Source of the DNA: Volucella zonaria
Lineage: Eukaryota > Arthropoda > Insecta > Diptera > Syrphidae
Reading direction: 5' to 3'
Length of the DNA: 64,000 nucleotides
Assembly: GCA_963966105.1 (NCBI GenBank)
Contig: OZ014533.1
Location: 181,833,360-181,897,359, forward strand
The notes under the pieces are model-generated. The model made no database searches, was not told where the DNA came from, and saw nothing but the letters and a program-made list of their open reading frames with translations. The position numbers and the translations under genes were made by a program. Position 1 is the first letter of the stretch, and the number at the start of each line of letters is the position of its first letter. This document shows positions 58,090 through 64,000 of the stretch, piece after piece.

Positions 58090-59540
58090 TTGACTCTCTT
58101 CCCTTTTGATTCTTCTTTTCACTTGGTTATTCTTCCAAACGGACTTTATTTTATTAAAAATAAATCTTAATAATTTTTCGTCGTCAATATTATTTTGTAT
58201 TTTTTAAATAGGTACTATTAAGGCATTTGGCAATGAAATTTCTTTATTAGCACCTTTTCATATGAATTATCTGATTTTCAGAAAAATTCTGTACATCTCT
58301 TCCTGGATTCTGCTTCTTGAACAACTTCATAATGTTATTCGAATTCATATTTTCCTCCATACTAAATTTCTTGTTTATCTCAATTCTTGTTTACCAGCTG
58401 TTTATTTCTTTTGTAGTTTTCCTGTTAATTAATTACTGAAGAGAAACTTAACATCGTTGATAATACCGCAGCTTTCAATTTATCTGGAAAAGAGGAATTA
58501 TTTTATTTATTATTATTTTTTTTTTTTCTAGATTGTTTACACTAAGTTATTTTTCAATTTTCTTAACAAAAGTTTCCACCATACACTCGCACACATACTG
58601 CTATGAACATACCATGAAATACTTGCACATGTTTTCAACGAGATACAACTTAAGATGCACTCTCAGAAATTTGTTCTTTTTCCAACAATCATACATACAA
58701 GTGGTTAAGAGCAATTTATCCCACTTGTGGTAACTTTTTGAGAAAAGCAAATTTAAAAAAAAAATTAGAACAAGTACGTACACATGACTTAAACATATAT
58801 GATAAAGCAGGTAGTTGTGACAAATTTGTGAGCTGTTAAGTTGATGTGTTCTTAATTGTTTAATGAAAATGGATGGAGTAATTAATAAGCATATAACGTC
58901 TCTAATTGTTTAAATTGTAATTATTGAAATGATGTACATGTTCTTATTATAACATGTATATAATAGACAAATATTCAAGAAAACAATGTTTCGCAAAATG
59001 GCTTCTGCTTCTTCGTGCTATGTTACGTCGTACGTATCGTCATGAATGTTTGGATACAAACATCCATCTTAGGAATCGAATAAAACTTGGATCTCCCTTA
59101 TTGCCTGTAAGTCGCAAATTCCACAATTAGCTTGTATTGGATATTGTTCTTTCGCTTGGTATGGCTGAGCCAATGCATTAATATGGCTTATTAGTTACAA
59201 CGCACAGAAATAAGCAGTCTGCTGTCTTTTACACCGAAGGACAGCGGAAAAGTCGCTGTCCTGTTAATGACGTCGGGAAGAGTTCGTTCGATCTGCCGGC
59301 ATCTTGCAGAGTCATGACATACCACCTTGATCAGTTCAGTTCCCGCACCACACCATCGTTTTGCGCTCCCATTGTTCCGATTTGAGTTATGTTTTTTTTG
59401 TTAAGTTGGTAAATCTGTTGTTGACATTTCCTCTAAATCTTAGCGTCATAGCTTGACATTTGCAAAAATTACGTAGCCAAGAGTACATCTATCTCTGTGT
59501 GTGTTGGCGATTTCTTACAATTTTCGAAATTTGCAACAAC
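58090..59540. other. Upstream of the first PLC coding exon
   Basis: AT-rich. The PLC 5' UTR or promoter may be here, but I see no clear TATA or exon. Confidence 0.4.
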
Positions 59541-59556
59541 GAACTTGTATTAAATT

Positions 59557-60236
59557 TTGCGTAAAAACGGATTTAATGGTGCGCGAACGTTGGAAATGTT
59601 GGGAAAGTGGTTCGGCAAAGATTCTCTAAAGAAAACGGTCGTTTACCAGTGGCATGAGCGGTTCAAAAGTGGCCGTGAGTCAATCGAAGATGATGAACGC
59701 AGTGGCAGACCATCGACAACGAAAACCGACGAAAACATTGATGAAGTACTCGTAAAAGAAATGTTGGTCAATAACAGCAAATTAACCATCAGAGAGATAG
59801 CGGAGGACTTGAACATTGCCTATGGATCCGTCCAAGACATTTTGGTTAACGATTTGGGTGGCAAAAGACCTCAATTTCATTCAAAAAAGAGACCGTTTTG
59901 ACGTCGCAAAAGAGATGATTTGCGAGGCTGAATCCGATACGACATTCATCAAAAGGATCATTACTGGAGACGAGACGTGGGTTTATGAGTACGACACGCA
60001 ATCCAGACATCAGGCAAGTGAATGGTATTCACCAAATGAACCGAGACCAAAAAAACCACGTCGCTTTCAGTCAAAAAAGAAGGCAGGAAGTAATGGAAAA
60101 ATCGCAGGAAGCACTGATGGACATACCGAAAACCGAATATGAAAAATGTTTCGAGGACTGGATCAAAAGCTGGCATAAGTGTGTTGCAGTCGATGGGGAT
60201 TACTTTGAAGGGGACAACATAGATTTAGATGAATAA
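59557..60236 (+). pseudogene. Mellifera-type mariner transposase, deleted, with octamer insertion
   Basis: KNGFNGARTLEMLGKWFGKD, VYQWHERFKSGRESIEDDER and RPSTTKTDENIDE form the HTH and linker. EVLVKEMLVNNSKLTIREIA then holds two extra codons (LV) from the octamer at 59747. A frameshift leads to IITGDETWVYEYDTQSRHQA (D1) and EPRPKKPRR. A large deletion joins this to the C-terminus (YEKCFEDWIKSWHKCVAVDG), so D2 and D3 are gone. Confidence 0.85.
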
Positions 60237-60299
60237 ACTTGTATCGTAAATTTTCTGAATAGATTCGGGGACCTTTTTGATGGTATGCAGTTTTGTTCA

Positions 60300-61640
60300 C
60301 AAGATATCTAATTGGCAATTAAAGCACCAATCAAAGACGTGGGCAATCGAAGACGTCGCAGGTCCGGGTCCTGAGAAACTCTGATCTGAGCCTTTCCTAA
60401 CAAATTCATCGGCGATCTCATTTCTCGTGATCCCACTATGACGGGGAGAACCTCTACAGTCGTTGAATTAACCGATTCTTCACAGTAAACACAGAGGCAA
60501 GTATTCCTAACGAGGAGATTTTAAAAATCGATAAGACGCCGCATCCTAGATCGTTCATGGGACCATCTGAAACATTCCATTCCTGGCACATAATCTGGTC
60601 ATAACAATTCTTGACCACAGCGAAAGTCAACTTCTGATTCTCACAACAACAGGAATTCCGGTGTCATTGCAATGCAAGACCAGAGTTAAAGACAATCGGC
60701 GCGCAAGGTCATCAAAACTTCAACGCGTTATGTACTCAAGACCACTTTCTCGATGATGAATTTTGAAAGTGTAGCTCATGATATGAATATCAATAGAAGA
60801 AAATTTCATCAATGCACCTAGAATAGACTCAAGGATGTTCTGGAAAGCTTCAGTGCTTGCTTTGGACTCTGATGAAAGCAGCAGTGACGTAGAAGTTTGT
60901 TCCACTAAACATCCAAATGACCTTTATCGGTTACAAGCCCACCCGAAAACTTTTTTACACTGCCACCAATAGCGCCTTGAAGTTTTTTGACGTGACATTT
61001 CGGCAAAGGAATTTTTTTTATCCTGGATAACACCTAAGTACGAGTACTTCAATTCAATGAAAAAACGGATGGTGATACCTTACCATTAGATGAGTTAGAT
61101 CACCAAGCTTCCTCTTTCTTGCCTGAGCATAGACGTTAGAGATGTTGGGAGCGTTAAACAGAGAGTCAACCAGCATGCATGTGCATCCGCAATCAGGGTT
61201 CTGTTTACTAGCTAGTTCATTAGCAGACTCGAAGATCTTTTGGGTTGGTAAGCATATTGCATCTTGGATAGATGATGCATTCCCAAAACCTTAACCGTTC
61301 TCTCCTTGATTTTTAACATGAAAGAAGTCAGTTTAATATTGGTCAGAAGCTTGACTAGCCTGTAGTTAACTTTTCGATGTTCGATATGAAGGCTTATCTA
61401 ACTGCTCGCCAGGGATTCGGTATACAAAGCCGTGCTGGGCTTGCATAAAGATTCTATTGAGAATTCCAGAAGCCGGTCTATCATTTTCTGTAGCATAACT
61501 ATCGCAGATACATATATAACATTGGCGTCAGGCGACTTGAAGCCACGAAAGGGCGCAGCAGTGCATTTCATAACTACTCCCGTCATCACAACAGATGACA
61601 GGCTCCAACTGTACCTGGTCTGTTACTCAGCTCACTTGCA
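60300..61640 (-). pseudogene. LOA-like LINE remnant: RT end and RNase H
   Basis: Minus strand: ELKYSYLGVIQDK near 61040 (RT motif KYLGV split by SY), a thumb-like part (STEAFQNILESILGALMKFS, then IDIHIM), and near 60350-60440 HSGITRNEIADEFVRKGS, the RNase H C-terminal motif. Frames are heavily broken. Confidence 0.7.
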
Positions 61641-61649
61641 GCTTCAGTG

Positions 61650-62550
61650 ATAGGAACTAACTGTGAGTGGGCTCTGATCAATTTACCTGGAAGGAGAGTC
61701 TCGAACATATATACTCTACTATAATGAGAGAGGTAAATCATTAACTAGACACTGGTTATTTGTCTCTTCATTCTGAAAGTGTTGCTTAGAAACAGCGCAT
61801 AATTCCTCAGCTTAAGCGACTAGGTTTCATTTAATATAACGAAGATCTTGTGCCTTAGGACAGGATTTTTTCTCGCCTTTATTTCAGTCAGTACTCTTAC
61901 CTAAGTTACTATTCCAGGTGTTCAACACTTGTGGATTTGTGTGACCATGTATCCCACCTGCACATAGGTGCAGATTAAAAAAAATATTCAGATTTAGAAA
62001 GAAATCTTAATTTAACTCAACGAGTTATTCTGTTGGAAAATCAAAAAGCGGAAAAATAGCACAACAAAAATACACTTTTTTCTTTCTTTTTGTCCTACCC
62101 TGTGTTTATTTTTTCATTTTTCTGCTATCATCTTTTTGGTTTATCTTTTTGAGCGGTATAAATTAATGACATTGTTCTTGCAAAATAATATTCTTCCGAT
62201 TTTTTCTTTAACCTCTCGCTTTTCCTGGAAACTCCCGAGTTCATGGCAACCCTACTTGTACGTATGTGTAAATACGCGTACTGCCTAAATATTGTGCCTA
62301 TTCTGCCTGTACTTGGATTGCATGATCCCAACATTCACCATCTAATCTATGTAAGTTACAGCTTCTTCAAAAAGTGTCTAAACCATTTACCAATTATTAC
62401 CACACACTTATCGTTATTAATTTGTTATCAGCAAGTGATTTTCAGGTCATAATTCTCATAAAAGCAAACAAATTCACTAGTTCAACAGCACTGATAACAA
62501 CATTTTAAGTAATGTACTCGTAGACATTTGTACATACATAACATACACTA
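61650..62550. other. No gene recognised
   Basis: AT-rich, with weak ORFs only; one octamer at 62515, next to the Tc1-like end. Confidence 0.5.
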
Positions 62551-62553
62551 CAG

Positions 62554-63700
62554 GCTAAAAGTTTGCGACCACCCTCAGTGCTCGCAGGAAATTAAAAAAA
62601 AGAAAATCGATTTACATTCAATTACTATTTTTACATTTCCTGGCATTCTAACCATCAGTTTTTGAATTGTTGCCTGTGGTATATTGCTCCAGCAATTCAA
62701 TATATATTTGTAAAATTTCTCCTTCTTTTACAATCACTCGAACCAGATCTCCTACTCCATTTGGGTGGCCGTGGCTCAAATCCAAATCCAAATCGGAAGA
62801 CTCGGTGTTCGGATTCCAGCCTCGCCCGAAAGACATATCATCCATTTTTTCAGTTAACGAAAATCAAGTAAGACGAGTAGTTGACTAGAAATAAACATCA
62901 AGCCAACTTCCACTAAGAATTTAGTCTCCCCATTAAATGTTGGATGCCACCCATGGAGTGAAATAACCACTGAGCCCAAACATCTTTATTTCTCTCTCTA
63001 TCCCATTTTTAAAAAAAACTTAACACATGCTGAGGCATTATAAGTGTATTCATACCCACTTGAGTGTTAAGTTCTTTAAAAAAAAAAAAACAAAAAAAAA
63101 CTTAAAGAGAAACATCCCCAGAAACATCCTGCGCCGAATGAAAACTATCCGTTTTATGCCAGCTATGAGTAACTCGAACTTGGATCCATCACTCCATAAA
63201 ACTCTGTTGGAATCTTCGTTTCCCCAGTCTTTATGCTTTTTGGCTCATTCTAACCTCTTCTGCTTGTTTGGCGTTCGCAGCAGGGCTTTTTGACCAGCAA
63301 CTCGCTCAATGGTTTAACTTTCCTTTGACCGTTTTCAAAGACCGTTTTCAAAGACCGTTTCATTTTTACGTGCGTATTTTGATGTTGTTTTTCCTCTACT
63401 TCGTTTGCTTGTTGTGACTATTAGCCGATTTTCATATTTAATTGTGGTTCTAGGCCCTCCTGACCGTGGTTTATCATCAAGACCGCGCGTCTCGTCCAAT
63501 GGTACGTTGAACGCAGCGTCTTGATATACGTACGAGTACATATACATTCAACTGGCATGTAACTATCACTTCTTTAAGAAGGGTGATGATTGCAGATCGT
63601 TTCTCGATTACGGCTCCCTCGACTGTTCCGTTTTTAAGTAGTTGTTTACTCAAGACGGGAAGCATCTCAAATAAATTCTTATGACTTCAAAGTGTGGTTT
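62554..63700 (-). mobile_element. Tc1-like remnant with one visible terminus
   Basis: A Tc1-style end, CAGGCTAAAAGTTTGCGACC, lies near 62556 after TA. Minus-strand pieces include GLDDKPRSGGPRTTIKYENR (linker), then PNKQKRLEWAKKHKDWGNE and VLWSDGSKFE (D1, with Glu of SDES changed to Gly). The opposite end is not found, and D2/E are absent. Confidence 0.65.
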
Positions 63701-63758
63701 TTATGGAAGACCGTTGGAGTTCAGGTCGAAAAATCTTGGGATTTGCGAACCCAAGTGT

Positions 63759-64000
63759 TTCCAAAACTCTTTTTTTAATTTTCATCAACGATCTCTTGTC
63801 TGCTACTTCTAATCCAATATATTCCTTTGCTGACGACAGTACTCTCTGCTTTTCATATTTGTTCCCGGACTCACGTTCCTACTCTTCGGCTGTAGAACGG
63901 GAACTGCAGCGTATATTAAGCTCATTAAATTCTGATATTACCAGCATAACCAAACCAACCACTAACAGAGTAGAATTTAATGCTTCCAAAACACAATGCT
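63759..64000 (+). pseudogene. LINE RT fragment, second copy of 51698-51882, cut by window edge
   Basis: Closely matches the FADD-box region of the LINE at 51500-52640 (LIFINDLLSATSNPIYSFAD). It retains about 60 bp (from acgggaactgcag) that the first copy has lost. Confidence 0.8.

Larger units (their letters stand above)
2646..63538. repeat. Dispersed octamer TACGAGTA/TACTCGTA, 36 copies
   Basis: Start positions, about +/-1: 2646, 3510, 3747, 12438, 12522, 12850, 13001, 13198, 16383, 16850, 18276, 18904, 18949, 19331, 22410, 28723, 34595, 34987, 36770, 36809, 38667, 43889, 46971, 49137, 49769, 51052, 51384, 53623, 56474, 57427, 57603, 57860, 59747, 61039, 62515, 63531. Composition alone predicts about 2-3. 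Most sit in unannotated DNA. Those in TE coding sequence look like 6-bp in-frame insertions at a TA. This was counted by eye, so a few may be missed. Confidence 0.85.

Noticed and set aside
59557..60236. SETMAR-like host gene
   Set aside because: Only a mariner transposase fragment, with catalytic regions deleted and no SET domain.
1..64000. tRNA genes, CRISPR arrays, bacterial operons, riboswitches
   Set aside because: No tRNA A/B boxes with a cloverleaf were recognised, there are no spaced direct repeats of CRISPR type, and the DNA is clearly eukaryotic.

Overview
This 64-kb window is AT-rich eukaryotic DNA from an insect, most likely a higher fly. A tephritid fruit fly is my inference from the gene families, the transposon mix and the DNA style; no species-specific marker was checked. 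It is dominated by decayed transposable elements (TEs) and holds very little host coding sequence.

Host backbone: two short minus-strand exons frame almost the whole window. One at 57983-58072 encodes an N-terminus ending in KFVRWDE. One at 2961-3107 encodes DAVTGVAITARIDPKGFF and continues to LLDIATIRDVRTG. Both join in phase 0 at canonical GT/AG sites, and the product reads as the start of a phospholipase C-beta of the Plc21C type. I therefore read 3108-57982 (about 54.9 kb) as one giant intron. Inside it, on the opposite strand, sits an intact single-exon secreted S1 serine protease (47750-48583) with its own TATA box and GATA sites. Later PLC exons lie beyond the left edge.

TE layout, left to right: partial Tc1/mariner transposase (1-557); Helitron-like remnant (about 4480-4990); complete Tc1-like element (5909-7362); pogo/Tigger remnant ending at 11115, split by an irritans-type mariner (8516-9801) and a MITE (10592-10825); Tc1 fragment; DD41D remnant; Tc1-like element with long inverted repeats (14690-16011); mariner scrap; DD41D element (16863-18120); complete hAT with 8-bp target duplication (19679-22264); LOA-like LINE remnant; a Tc1-like element (24068-32019) split by a DD37D maT element (24311-25433) and a nearly full-length CR1/Jockey-type LINE (about 25945-31200); two nested mariners (32036-about 34528); DD41D, mariner, RTE-like, I-type and Tc1 fragments (36-41 kb); an LTR-retrotransposon 5' end (about 41.9-42.9 kb); a deleted DD41D element (44460-45485); a mariner (45568-46739); LINE, MITE, mariner and DD41D fragments (50-57 kb). 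Beyond the first PLC exon lie a mellifera-type mariner, a LOA remnant, a Tc1 remnant and a LINE fragment cut by the right edge.

The most unusual signal is the octamer TACGAGTA/TACTCGTA. I count 36 copies by eye, against roughly 2-3 expected from base composition. Where it falls in recognisable TE coding sequence it behaves as an in-frame 6-bp insertion at a TA (TA to TA-CTCG-TA), for example splitting the conserved KYLGV reverse-transcriptase motif. Two mariner families here end in CGAG...CTCG at TA. The octamer is exactly what imprecise excision of such an element would leave, so it may record very heavy past mariner traffic. I hold this as a well-motivated hypothesis.
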